Shown piece by piece: positions 22,379-34,389 of a stretch of DNA of 64,000 nucleotides. Source of the stretch: Sepiola atlantica (taxonomy: Eukaryota; Mollusca; Cephalopoda; Sepiida; Sepiolidae); contig OY744516.1 of the NCBI GenBank assembly GCA_963556195.1, positions 35,396,778 through 35,460,777 of the forward strand. Direction: 5' to 3'. The notes under the pieces are model-generated. The model made no database searches. It was given only the letters and a program-made list of their open reading frames with translations, and was not told the origin of the DNA. Made by a program: the position numbers and the translations under genes. Positions within the stretch are counted from its first letter, which is position 1; the number at the start of each line of letters is the position of its first letter.

Positions 22379-22449
22379 TTTTTATATCTTTGTATAAATA
22401 AAATCATTATTAGAAATAAATAGCTCTATTTATTGTAGAATTAGCATGG

Positions 22450-22451
22450 AT

Positions 22452-22507
<56 letters not shown>
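22450..22507. repeat. (TA)n microsatellite
   Basis: Pure TA tract ending in TATATAG, the acceptor-like end of the exon-like island at 22508. Confidence 0.95.
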
Positions 22508-22618
22508 CCCATATTGTTCAAAATCCGTATAAGAATCAGTTTGATGCCTTCCCTTTGCCAGTAATAGTGCTTGGAACTCTGATGAATTGGCCCCGTGCAA
22601 TACTTGATCTTATGAGAG
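22508..22618 (+). other. Exon-like island in the long dystrobrevin intron
   Basis: A (TA)n tract ending TATATAG is followed by 111 nt open in one frame and then a strong donor-like AGAG|GTGAGT. With a two-base lead the frame reads HIVQNPYKNQFDAFPLPV and continues past the donor to a TGA at 22686-22688, ending SNGLSATSNEVD. That it reads on past the donor also fits a fragment of an unrecognised mobile-element ORF. It is not compatible with dystrobrevin phase 0, which meets TAA after 18 codons. I do not recognise the product. Confidence 0.3.
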
Positions 22619-23014
22619 GTGAGTATAATAACTATTTAAGCCTCGTCTCAAATGGCTTGTCAGCCACATCTAATGAAGTAGATTGAGATAAATCTGTCCT
22701 GAAATATTAATTTTCATGGCATTTTAAAAAGAACACTCAATTTCATCAACTTTATTATTGAAATGAAAAAGAAATAAGTTTTGTATAATAAACTAGTGGA
22801 CCTTGTGTCTATAAGTTGTCCCAGACAAAGTGAAGATGGGTAGTTAATGAATTTTAATTTGTGGGAAATGGGTACTACTTTCTATAGAAAGTCACTGGAA
22901 GGAAGGTACTATTTTATAGGATTATTTGTTTATTTAAATAATGTTACTTTTCTAAGTCGTATTTTTAAGAAGTGTGAGGTAGAAAGATAACGAAGATGAT
23001 TCTTTATTATTTAG

Positions 23015-23155
23015 ATAATAATAATAAAATACTAATAGCATTACTATTAATAATAATAAAATACTAATAGCATTACTATTAATAATAATAAAATACTAAT
23101 AGCATTACTATTAATAATAATAAAATACTAATAGCATTACTATTAATAATAATAA
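23015..23155. repeat. 32-bp tandem repeat, about four copies
   Basis: CTAATAGCATTACTATTAAT + AATAATAAAATA repeats with starts at 23032, 23064, 23096 and 23128. Confidence 0.93.
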
Positions 23156-23159
23156 AAAC

Positions 23160-23620
23160 AATCATAATGAATGGAATATTTATTTGCAATCCCGTAAGCT
23201 TAAAAGCTATATGTACTCGTCCTGTGTGCCTATGCGTGCTACACTTAGTTACCATGGTAACACTTGGACTTGCTTTAACTACTGCTTTTTTAATCAGCGA
23301 AGGATCGAGGAATCCGAGCATGTATGCCAAACAAAATGATGATACTCAAACAAATTTCTGTTCGGTGTGCTACTTGTGTAGCCGTTGCTCTTTTTTGGGG
23401 ATTAAGTAAAAAAGTTCTTAAATAGAATGTTTATATTCAATCTTTTAAGCCTTAATGGTTATACATAATGGTACTATTATGCGCCTATGCACTCAACACC
23501 TAGTTACCATGGTAATAACACTTAGACTTGTGTACAGCTATGTTAAGCGTCAGTGATCGAGGAACGGTAACGTTTGCGCGCCAAGCAAATTAGCAAACGC
23601 TATCACATTTAGAAAACGAT
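23160..23620. repeat. Direct duplication carrying X-box-like palindromes
   Basis: Two diverged ~200-bp direct copies (from about 23165 and about 23430). Each has CTTAA...GCTATATGTA-like lead, CCTATGC, a GTTACCATGGTAA palindrome (23248-23261 and 23503-23515), and later GATCGAGGAA. Confidence 0.6.
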
Positions 23621-25450
23621 GAACTCATGCAGTAGCAATAAACGTGAAAAATAATGCCAAATGTTTATTAAATATGAGTTGAAAATAAAGAAAAGTCAGA
23701 ACCTTTGCTTATGTATATCTTAAAATGTCATGGCGATTTTGATTTGGCATTGATTTTAATAGAAATGCAACTATGTAAAGGTTTTTATATTGGCTGTGTA
23801 AGTGATGGCAGGCACAGTAATTAAAAAGAAAATGATCTAACACATAGTGTAGTATGAAAAAGTTACTCTAAATAAATTTATTCTGCATCTCTCTACGGTG
23901 TAATGAGTTGAAAGATTAGGACATTAGAAGGGGGAAGGTATTCATTCCAACTCCTGCGCTGAAATTACGAAGCAAGGAGAAAACGGCTTAGCGGCTAAAA
24001 TATAGAATTCAAACAAAATTGTTTTGTTTTTTCTGGAAGCATGTACAAATAAGAGACTAAAATGCATATGAGGTAAAATTCTATAAGAAGCTTGTGTTTA
24101 TGGAGCTATACCAGTTAATGAAATAGGGGAAAATCTGACTTAAGATCATGTTTGAATTCCTCCCTCACATTCATATTATTAACGATCTTGTTTCATTATC
24201 AAAAATGCCTTTCTAATGTATGTATAAATTTATAACACAAGGGAAGTAACTCTCAATACTCTGGTATTTTCAAGTAGTCATACATCTGAGTATTAACCAT
24301 TTTTAACGTTTCCTGTGACAATTTGGCACAATAAATAATTTAATGGCCGAATGATACCGTAATAATTAAGGAAGGGTGTCTTCTATATGTGCATCTTGTA
24401 ATAAAATGTAAAAACTCAAGAAAACGAGTTAATTACTATTTTTTTTTTATTGTTTAATTAATGTTATGGTTAAAGTGTTTTGTTTTATACAAGTTTGTAT
24501 TGGTTTCTTATTAGTTAATACTTTTGTTATGTTTTGCATAACATAACCGATTTGTAAAATAGCCATGTCCCAAACTGAATTTTTTAAATTTTAGTTGACA
24601 AACGTTTTTACTGCAACAGTTCAAAAGTTGATCATCTCTAGGCGTGTTGAGTCGACTTCCTCCAAAAGAGGAAGCTTCTAGGGAATATTGAATTCACAAA
24701 CGGTCCCCAGTCGCATGTGTATCCCGGTCAGGGGGAAATGATTTTGACGATGTTAGTTTTGCGGGGAGGTGTCGCCATCCTCTCACATACAGCATCTGGT
24801 ATTCTCAAATGGCCACCCATCTGGTACTGACAATGCTCATTGTCGCTTAACTTTGGTGATCTAACAGGAACCCGGTGTGTCAATATGATTATGTTGTATA
24901 TCTATATGAAGCTTGTGTTTACAGGGGACAATCTGACTTTACTTTATATATAAGATCATTTTTGAATTCATCCATCACATTAATATCATTAATGATCAGA
25001 TTGATGAACATTCAAACGATTGATTCTTTATTTTGATTATTAAAACCAAAGAAAGTTATAATCAAAAACTTCTTTTAACTTTTTTTTTTTTTAAGTTTTG
25101 TTGATATATAATAACTAAAAAAAAACACCTTTCAAGTTTTGTTTCATTTTTTTTTTTTTTTTTTTGCAATGGCTCATGCCTTAAAACTAGGAATATTCTT
25201 TCCATTTTTTTTTTTATTTTAAAATGACAAATTTTTGTTTCTGTAGTTTTATAATAATTTTGTTGAACTAATAATTTAAACAATACCATAAGTAAAATTA
25301 ACTTTCAAAATTTTATTTAAAAAGAAATGAAACAAAAATGAAAAATTTTTTTTTAAAAACGGCTTGGCAATGCAAAGGTAGGGATAGCTAGTTATAGTTT
25401 ATATACAGAAGCGAATGAAATACCTCTAATAGTGAGAAAACAGAAACTAA
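23620..25450. other. Intron sequence without recognised genes
   Basis: AT-rich sequence with homopolymer runs near 25080-25220. A more GC-rich segment at about 24640-24890 (GTCGACTTCCTCC ... AACCCGGTGTGTC) may be an unclassified repeat. No gene seen. Confidence 0.4.
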
Positions 25451-25594
25451 CATTCTAATATTTCAAATTTATTATCATGCCTACGTCCGTATTTAATACA
25501 CGACACAAAACCCTTTTTGATAAAAAGTTAAATGCCATTAAGCCTATCAATCTACATATTGAGCTTAACAGTGGAATGGAAATGGACTTTATTT

Positions 25595-25690
25595 ACCTGC
25601 CTCTCCATAAGCAGAGTTAGATACAAGGTCGTTTTTTAATGTGGGGAAAATCCAGCTCCCCAACAAAAGGTACGCTGAATTGGCCTCTAG
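25595..25690 (-). mobile_element. Truncated short U2-SINE-family tail
   Basis: On the minus strand it ends in CTAACTCTGCTTATGGAGAG then GCAGGTAAATAAA, the same 3' hairpin as the element at 15822. The U2 head is missing. Confidence 0.4.
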
Positions 25691-25799
25691 TCACATACAC
25701 CAATAAAGTGATCTCCAAAACTCTAAGATGACAATTGAATCAATCAGGTTTTAACCTTGATTTGATAATTCTCAAAGAACAAAACAAATCCAATTGCGT

Positions 25800-26290
25800 T
25801 TCAGAATTCATTTCAAAACATAAAAATGCTACCATTCCGACTACAAATACAATATACAGATTGATTTATGGACGATGACAGTGAGAAGTGCTGCCAAAAA
25901 ATACATGAATAGATTGCCAATGACTGCATCAATTTACACTGCCGAGATAACAGCCATTGATTTGGCATTGGACATAATCAAAACCAGCAGATCAAACACA
26001 TTCATGGTCTGTAAAGACTCAAGATCTTTACTTGACCCACTGAAAAATAAAAATATGAAAAATCCAATAATTAGTCAACTTTGTGTCCGTGTTGCACAAG
26101 TTATTGATTCTGTTGCATTCATTTGTTTGATACGGAGCCATAAGGGCATTCGTGGAAATAAAAAAGTGGCGGAATCTACAAAAAAAATTTTTTTTTTAAT
26201 CTCAACATAGTATCAAAACTAACCATAAAATTCCAAATATATAGCAAACTCTTTCAAACATTTTCACAAACAATAGAGTTAACCAACTGT
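25800..26290 (+). pseudogene. LINE RNase H domain remnant (family G)
   Basis: The frame at 25875-26210 contains SIYTAEITAIDLALDIIKTS, CKDSRSLLDPLKNKN and SHKGIRGNKKVAES, matching the order of a retroelement RNase H (TAE...A...AL, D.S, H.GI.GNE..D). Key acidic residues near the end look altered and the frame ends in a homopolymer T run. Upstream RT is not preserved. Confidence 0.7.
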
Positions 26291-26299
26291 CAAAGAGAA

Positions 26300-27660
26300 C
26301 TACCAGAGTTATGGAAGAGTAATAAATAAAAACCACCCCAAATAATGACGATGGAGAGGTGCTTGTGAAGCCAAGTCAATTCACGATGGTCCCTGGTGCA
26401 CCGCGTCATTAATAGACCAAGGCTGTTGTAGAAGTCCCACGTGGTGGAGTCTATCAATTCACTTGTCTCCACAGCAATTAGTTGGAACACAAATCTGTCA
26501 AGAAGAACGGCATGTTTTGATCACTTGTGGTCCTCCACCGATGCTGCATCATGTCCAAAGTTTGTCAATGATTTTGTTACTTACGAAGGCGCAAAAGTGT
26601 TAGCACAAATCGCATCCCATATTAGTAACTTACTGTTTGCAAAGGGAAACACCATCAGGTTATCGGGTCGTTGCTGATCCTCTCTGTTGAGGTCAACTGG
26701 TTCAAGGATTGACAGGAAGTCAGTGATGTCCAGGGTCCATCGGACGATATCGTTGAGATCGCCGTGTCTAGGAAATCTGCCGGCACTCCTACATAAAAGA
26801 GTGTGGAGTCCATATACATCGAATGGCTAACTACAGCAGCACCTGTGAGTGTTGCACACTCAGGGCGACAAAAAATCTGAGGCAACTGTCATAGACTAGG
26901 TTTCCGACAGCAAGGGATTCAACGCTAGTCTTCATCTTGATCGTGTCCCATCTGCTCTGAAACAATTAGGCCAACCCTGCTTCAGTCGATAGACAGGTCA
27001 TGGATCCTGTGGTTGAGAGGAGATTCAGATGCTTCATGGAAAATACTTTCAACAATATCCTGACTGGCGCAGATAGAGGAGGCGTTAGCTGGCAATGCGA
27101 TGTCAGTTGTTGATCTAAGTTAGAGTCCATTAAAAGAGATGGGAGGGGTGGCCTAGTGCCAGCGTACATCCTCAAAATTGATGTTGCAAATGGCCGTTGC
27201 TGTGTTCCGAATTACGCAATCCAGCCTGCCCAGGTCGACAGAAAACTGGTAACATGGGGCACTACGGAGGGAGAATAAAAATTTTGGGATACAAAAGCAG
27301 TGCAAAAGGAAGAGTGCTGATTGCTTATCGATCAGTAGGAGATGGGATGACATGTTGCACAAGTTTATAAGGTTTTGGTTGATGTCGCTTGGTTCGCAGG
27401 TTTAAAAATTGGGGAGCCGAGGATCGTAAGTCTGTCACGATTGGTAATGTTAACCACATCGAGGACTCTGCTGATGTCTGAGATGGCCACCATGAAGGAT
27501 TCTGCCAAACAGTCGATATTGATGACTTTAGTCTAGCAGGATTGACCTCAAGCCCGATTGCAGCAAGGGCTACGATGATTCGAGAGAGGTTCTCAACAAC
27601 TTCAGATCAGTTGCCTCCAAATGCTGCATCATCAAGATACCAGATGTTCAAAGACGTAGT
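26300..27660 (-). pseudogene. Decayed non-LTR retrotransposon pol region
   Basis: Broken minus-strand frames at 27153-27362 (SLRSAPCYQFSVDLGRLDCV), 26966-27175, 26655-26885 and 26290-26490 occur in the order expected for the post-RT part of a long LINE polyprotein. Composition is more balanced than the neighbours. Identification is by resemblance only. Confidence 0.5.
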
Positions 27661-27799
27661 CACTTAACTTTTCTTTAGTTAACCATGGAATTTCGATGAT
27701 TTCTGCTCATAAATCCTCATTTCAGATTTAAACACAGAGAATGAATTATCTTTCCAGCTGCCATGCGTTGATATTTTTTATATTTTCTGAACTTCTAAA

Positions 27800-28460
27800 A
27801 CAGCTCATTTATTTTTATAGCTCATCTCTAATCAGACGAGGATCTTTAGTCTTACAGATAAAAGCTCTAATAAGGCCTCATATAGAGTACTGCACTCGAG
27901 CATCGGCTCCAGTGTCTAGATATGGAAATTGGAATGTAATATTAAAATTGGATGGCATACAAAGAAGAGTATGTATTTACTCCTCTCCAGGAGTTAGGCA
28001 CAAGGCCAGTTTTATCTTACTCCCACAAGTAAGATGTGACCCATGGTCGGGTCGGGAAAGTGGGGTTTGAAAAGCCAGCGCCCGAGAGGTGAGCACTCTG
28101 GCCGTTAAAAATTGCCTGGGCAGCCCCATCGGCATTCCCCGGTAGGGGCGCCTCAGGCAGTAAGCAATAAACTTACTCCTCTCCAAGGAGGGGAGGCAAA
28201 GCTTGGGAGGGTGGACCTCCTAGAACTGCACAGGACAGACCCATAGACCGGCGTAAATCAAGCCCCGAATGCCAAGACGATACCGGTCTATGGGGTGCAG
28301 TATCCATCGGAACAGATACTACACTTTGATCTGAGCCAAAAAGAAGAGTAACAAAATTAATTTTTTGAAAAGATTATGGTTATTGGAAGAAATTAGAAAA
28401 ATTAGGATTAGCTAACTTTACTAGCGAGAAGACTTAGAAGGTGATTTAATGAATACTTTT
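27800..28460 (+). pseudogene. LINE family H C-terminal fragment split by a SINE
   Basis: The frame IKALIRPHIEYCTRASAPVS, RYGNWNVILKLDGIQRRV stops at the SINE. It resumes after 28350 with a decayed RRVTKLI...-LEKLGL-type segment. This is a non-LTR C-terminal region. Confidence 0.68.
27972..28339 (-). mobile_element. U2-snRNA-headed SINE, copy b
   Basis: A 368-bp insertion into LINE H flanked by an 11-bp target duplication AAAGAAGAGTA (27961-27971 and 28340-28350). The minus-strand head TTGGCTCAGATCAAAGTGTA then GTATCTGTTCC is U2-like. The 3' end is CTAACTCCTGGAGAGGAGTA. Confidence 0.88.
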
Positions 28461-29320
28461 AAAATAATTGAAATTTCTATGACCAATATTTTTTTTAATA
28501 TTTCTCTATCTGGAAATTTATTGTTATTGCAGATTTTTAAAACTAAATCTATTAACTAATTGAATATTTTTGCTAATAGAGTAATATATTTTTGAAAAAT
28601 ACCATTATTGTACGTGTTCTGTGCAATGATTACATTTTCTGATTACGGTTTGAGTTGGATATGGTCAAAATAGTAGAATTTGTAACTTTATGTAAAATAC
28701 TGCTGTTGTTCGATTAGAAAAATGCCAGCGTTTCAGTTTATAAAAAAATAAACGTCTTTAGATAAGAGGGTGATATAGATTGCTCGAAGCATTGTGTGTA
28801 ATATATATAGAGATAATTTATATAACAATGCAAGAATTTTCCAAGTTGTAAGAAGGAAAACTCAATACTGAATGACAACATGTTTTTTTTTTCTTCTTCA
28901 TATAATAAATCTTACTTACTTTCAGAGTTGTATGCGGGAATATCACAATATTTCTGGGATATACCACTTTTCAGGTGCTTTTATTTCTTTATTTTAGTTT
29001 ACTCTCTGCCTAGTGTGTATAATTGCTGTTTGTTTTAGGGGGGGGGGGGGGGTCACCGTATCATTTAGTATTCAGTTTTCCTTCTTTACAATCTGGGATA
29101 TTCCCACATTACAGATAACCTTCTATAAATTATCTGGAATGGTCTTTGGCTTTTATTTTCCAATACTTTGTCTTTGCTCTAGAAAAATCAATTTGGAAAA
29201 ATCAAAATATTTTTGCTCATCTTTTTTAAACTACAATTTGGAAAATCTATGGAGCTAAATTGTATGAGTTCACCTGGGTTGAAATTTTTATTATATAATA
29301 AAACTGGGATATATATATAT

Positions 29321-29613
29321 GAAATTAAAATGGAATAAGCGGAAGACCTAAAAAGCTCAACGTTTCGCCCAAATGTTATATGGGCTTTGTCAAGAGCAAA
29401 CAAAGAAAATGCAAAAAATGACAAAAGACAAGAAAGTCTATAAATTATGAGAAATATATATAGTGGTAGGGTTCATGTAGAGAGGGAAGATATGTAAATA
29501 TGTATAGAGTCAAAGATAAATATATAGAGAAAAAAAACAAAAAACATAGCCCATATAACATGTGGGCGAAACGTTGAGCTTTTTAGGTCTTCCGCTTATT
29601 CCATTTTAATTTC
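29321..29613. repeat. Inverted-repeat (foldback) element
   Basis: GAAATTAAAATGGAATAAGC then GGAAGACCTAAAAAGCTCAA is repeated inverted at the right end (about 65-bp arms), with a TA tract to the left and a long TA tract at 29648-29700. Confidence 0.82.
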
Positions 29614-29644
29614 ATACCGTTGGATTATTTTATCCTTTCATCTA

Positions 29645-29647
<3 letters not shown>

Positions 29648-29700
<53 letters not shown>
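29648..29700. repeat. (TA)n microsatellite
   Basis: Pure alternating TA tract. Confidence 0.95.
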
Positions 29701-29701
<1 letters not shown>

Positions 29702-30167
29702 TCTCAATATTATATCCTAATCTTTTTCGCTTGTTCCTTTTTGCACTATTTTTCTCTTCATTCATTTTGCTGTTAGCTTAATGCATTTACGGACACCTGT
29801 CGTAACATCACTTATTTAAATCTATATTTTATATTCTAAGCCTATACCCCCATTGTCATTGCGGGTTTGTTATTATTAGACTATGCTAGTGTTCAGGAGA
29901 AGTAGAGAAAAATCATATATTTGACTCGTACTTAAGTAAAAGTGTAATTCTCATAAATTGTCGGGAATATCAACAACCAAGATGACTGTCATGTTCAGAT
30001 AAAATAATAACAAACGCCTGGAGAAGGTGAGAGAGAACTGCAGTTCAAACATTGTTCAAATAACAACCAAGATAAAGATACCAGTCTGAGTGTAAACAAT
30101 CTAAACGCAAACAACTCTTCTCCCAATTCTATCCACTGTTCTTACTTAACTTACCTATTTCTTTCAG

Positions 30168-30252
30168 TACCCTACTATCAATATCACAGAGGTCCCCTGA
30201 GTGGACATACTCTGCCATGGCCATCTGCTGGCTGTGTATCCTGCTGACCACT
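30168..30252 (+). other. Exon-like island (possible alternative or poison exon)
   Basis: The acceptor CTATTTCTTTCAG and the donor ACT|GTAAGT enclose 85 nt that are more GC-rich than the surroundings. Entered in phase 0 from the dystrobrevin exon at 13854-14007 it adds YPTINITEVP and then stops. It would therefore act as an alternative end or a poison exon. Other frames read PYYQYHRGPLSG... or a hydrophobic stretch. Splice-site quality is the main support. Confidence 0.33.
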
Positions 30253-30639
30253 GTAAGTCTATCTGTCAGTCACCCTGCCTTTGTACCAGGGACACACTCC
30301 AACACCACTACCAACACCACCACTACCACCACTTTTTGTTTTCACTCTGTCTCTTGTTTTTGACACTCAGTAGAAGAATAGATTAAACACTCACATTTAA
30401 TGTGAAGAAGTAGTTTGTTTGTTTTAGTTAAAAATTAGATTTTCACTCACGAAACCAAACACATATTTAAGAAATTTTTCTTTAATAGAATTATGCACTT
30501 ATTCACATGATATTAAAAATGTTGGGGAAAAAAAAAGAAGGAATAATCTTTAACAAGATTAACATATAAACGAGAATGGATATTCGTAAAGTGTGTTTAT
30601 TGAAACTGCCTGCTTAATGATGAAAATGTTATTTCAAAC

Positions 30640-32215
30640 CTAAATGTTACAGACCAAAGAAAATGCTATTTCAAATGTAAGTACGACAGACCAATAAAAA
30701 TGCTATTTTAAACTGTAGCACTACAAACTGACAAAACTGCTATTTTTAACTGTAGCACAGCAAACCAACAAAACTGCTATTTAAAAGTTAGGCACGACAA
30801 ACGAACAAAAATGTTATTTTAAACTGTAGCACAGCAAACCAACAAAACTGCTATTTTAAACTGTAGCACAGCAAACCAACAAAACTACTATTTTAAACTT
30901 AGGCACAACAAACCAACAAAACTGCTATTTTAAACTATAGGACAGAAAATCAACAAAACTACTATTTTAAACTGTTGCACAGCAAACCAACAAAACTGCT
31001 ATTTTAAACTGTAGCACAGCAAACCAACAAAACTGCTATTTTAAACTGTAGCACGACAAACCAACAAAACTGCTATTTTAAACTTAGGCACGACAAACCA
31101 ACAAAACTGCTATTTTAAACTTAGACACAACAAACCAACAAAACTGCTATTTTAAATTGTAGCACAGCAAACCAACAAAACTGCTATTTTAAACTGTAGC
31201 ACGACAAACCAACATAACTGCTGTTTTAAACTGTAGCACGACAAACAACAAAACTGCTATTTTAAACTTAGGCACAACAAACCAACAAAACTACTATTTT
31301 AAACTTAGGCACAACAAACCAACAAAACTTCTATTTTAAACTTAGGCACGACAAACCAACAAAACTGCTATTTTAAACTGTAGCACAGCAAACCAACAAA
31401 ACTGCTATTTTAAACTGTAGCACAGCAAACCAACAAAACTGCTATTTTAAACTGTAGCACAGCAAACCAACAAAACTGCTATTTTAAACTTAGGCACGAC
31501 AAACCAACAGAATTGCTATTTTAAACTTAGGCAGGACAAACCAACAAAACTGCTATTTTAAACTGTAGCACAGCAAACCAACAAAACTGCTATTTTAAAC
31601 TGTAGCACGACAAACCAACAAAACTGCTATTTTAAACTGTAGCACGACAAACCAACAAAACTACTATTTTAAACTTAGGCACAACAAACCAACAAAACTG
31701 CTATTTTAAACTTAGGCACAACAAACCAACAAAACTTCTATTTTAAACTTAGGCACGACAAACCAACAAAACTGCTATTTTAAACTGTAGCACAGCAAAC
31801 CAACAAAACTGCTATTTTAAACTTAGGCACGACAAACCAACAAAACTGCTGTTTTAAACTTAGACACGATAAACCAACAAAACTGCTATTTTAAACTGTA
31901 GCACAGCAAACCAACAAAACTACTATTTTAAACTTAGGCACGACAAACCAACAAAACTGCTATTTTAAACTTAGGCACGACAAACCAACAAAACTGCTGT
32001 TTTAAACTGTAGCACAGCAAACCAACAAAACTGCTATTTTAAACTTAGGCACAACAAACCAACAAAACTGCTATTTTAAACTGTAGCACGGCAAACCAAC
32101 AAAACTGCTATTTTAAACTTAGGCACGACAAACCAACAAAACTGCTATTTTAAACTGTAGCACAGCAAACCAACAAAACTACTATTTTAAACTTAGGCAC
32201 GACAGATCTACAAAA
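30640..32215. repeat. 37-bp satellite array, about 42 copies
   Basis: The unit is CAAACCAACAAAACTGCTAT + TTTAAACTGTAGCACAG. A second variant has CTTAGGCACGA in place of CTGTAGCACAG, and the two are intermixed. Units at the left edge (30640-30800) are more diverged (GACAGACCAATAAAAATGCT). Confidence 0.95.
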
Positions 32216-32448
32216 ATGCTATTCAAAACAGGATTGTGCAACAGTTATTCTGTTTCATCCACTATTGTATCACTACTTTTATCATCTTTTAAACACCTTT
32301 CATACTTTGAGATACATGGATACCATCACAAACTATAAATCCAGCTTTGCTGAGTTCAAATCCACCGGATCCGTTGTCATCATTTACTTACTTACCCCCA
32401 CCCGCTATTGATTAATTGAACACAAGTTGTTATTTTATCAAATATAAT

Positions 32449-32510
32449 GAATCCTCTAGCATTAAACAACTCAATAAGGATTGATATTCTGTAAAATAGA
32501 CAAACCAACA
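32449..32510. repeat. Diverged copy of the ~123-bp repeat unit
   Basis: Contains AGCATTAAACAACTCAATAA then GGATTGATATTCTGTAAAAT, clearly related to the 20305-20700 array. Confidence 0.6.
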
Positions 32511-33087
32511 CTTTCCCTACTATATAGCATGATAATTACTCATTCAAAAATTAGATGTTCTGTTCCTTAACTCACAGACATCAAACTTAACTTGGCCTAA
32601 AACATCTAATACTCAGATCAGCTTAGTGTAACACAAGGTCATTGTATATTTTTACACCATTTTTACTATTTTAAACCAGAAAGCAATTTCATTTTAAACC
32701 CCAGGAAGACCCAAACACGTGTTGCCACTGGGGTTTGTGCTCATGGCTAAACATAACAATACTTCTGACAAATCAGAAAAGTACCAGGTTCAAAAATTGG
32801 TTTCTTTATTTTTATGGCATATCAATTTATTTGTGGTTTATTTTATGCCTAAATTTTGCAATATTTTTTAGTAAATGACTCATTGTACACAAAATAGTAT
32901 TTGCCCTCTCACCCCAGCTAAGAAGAGTGCTCACACCTTTCCCCAATCATTATCAGTTTTACATGCCCTTCCTGTGAGGTGATGGGGACCAATGCTTTTA
33001 CAGAAACACCATCATCTCTAGGCGATTGCCTACCAAGGCTAAAGAGCGCTTGCCTTTCTGAAACTTGTTTTTTTTCTTTGATGCCTT

Positions 33088-33444
33088 TTTTTTTTCTTTT
33101 TTTTTGGGGGGGGGGGGGTTTATCTTCCTCCCACAGCGGTAAGATGTGACACAAGGTCAAGAAAGTGGGATTTGAAAAGCCAGCGCCCGAGAAGATGAGC
33201 ACTCTGGCTTACAAAATATGCCTAGGTAGCTCCGTCGGCATTCCCCGGTAGGGGCGCTTCAGGCAGTAAGCTATAAACTTACTCCACCCCAAAGAGGGGA
33301 GGCAAAGCCTGGGAGGGTGGACCTCCTAGAACTGCACAGGACAAATCCAGACCGGCGGAATCAAGACCCGAAGGCCAAGACGATACCGGTCTATAGGGTG
33401 TAGTATCCATCGGAACAGATACTACACTTTGATCTTAGCCAAAG
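33088..33444 (-). mobile_element. U2-snRNA-headed SINE, copy c
   Basis: A 357-bp element flanked by a 13-bp duplication TCTTTGATGCCTT (33075-33087 and 33445-33457). The U2-like head (TTTGGCTAAGATCAAAGTGT) is on the minus strand; the other end carries a poly-T and poly-G run. Confidence 0.88.
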
Positions 33445-33649
33445 TCTTTGATGCCTTATTATTACAAATATAACTTAAGAAAATAACTATTACTTTTCAC
33501 ATTTTTAACAGCAGAATCATGTTAAATTTTGAACAAATGTTTAAAAAATGTAAATGAATAATTTATATTGTCAGTCTCAAGAAGCAAGCTTGATGTTCTT
33601 TCTTTGTTTTAATCTTTTTGAGATTGATATATTCTTGAAAAAGCTAGGG

Positions 33650-34365
33650 ACTTTACTTTAAACCAGATTCACCCCTAACAAGGCATATTGCTACTGAGGT
33701 GTAAGGGATTAGGGGCCAGATTTATAGGGAGCATACTAAGTGGGGAGTTTTGTAGCAGCGAGATGCTTGTGCACATTACATTTCAATTTCTGCATATTGG
33801 TACAGTCGGGGAAACTGGAAGCAGGGAGGGAATTCCAAAGACAAGCAGTCATAGGAAAGAAGCTATTAGAGTAGAAAGTTTTCCAACATCTGAGGACCTC
33901 TACAGTGAAGAGGTGGGATTTTGCTGCTAGTCAGATTAGTTGTGGGTATTTACGTTGAGGGGTACAAATGCAGTAAGTTTATCGGAGCACATTCCATGGA
34001 AATATTTTCAAAACAAGCACAGGAATGACACATTGTGGTGATGGGACAGGGGATGGAGCTTAGTAGATGTCCAAGAGAGAAAGACTAGTGGTTGGTGCAC
34101 CAGCCCAGATGTGGCAACAATACTCTATGCATGGGCAAATTGTGGCTTTATAGAGGTATAGGATACTTGCAAGTGTGAGAAGCTTTCTGGTCTGGTAGAG
34201 GGAGCCCACTTTCTTTGCAGCAGACTTGGCAGTATCTTCTATGTATTTATTACGATTTATGTTGCCTGTAAATGTTAGGCCAATGAGTTTAAACATTGGA
34301 CTCTCAGGAAGGGTGCTATCACCAGCCATGGCAATCAGTGATTGGAAAGGTTTCTTATAATTGCT
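33650..34365 (-). pseudogene. LINE family B 3' part
   Basis: The minus-strand frame 34060-34329 reads DSTLPESPMFKLIGLTFTGN, KVGSLYQTRKLLTLASILYL, CIEYCCHIWAGAPTTS. This is the region after the RT active site in CR1/Jockey-like elements. The 3' UTR extends to 33650. 5'-truncated. Confidence 0.78.
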
Positions 34366-34389
34366 TTATTAAGTTTGAAATAATCATGA

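Noticed and set aside
30640..32215. CRISPR-like array
   Set aside because: Repeats are directly adjacent with no unique spacers, and the genome is eukaryotic.
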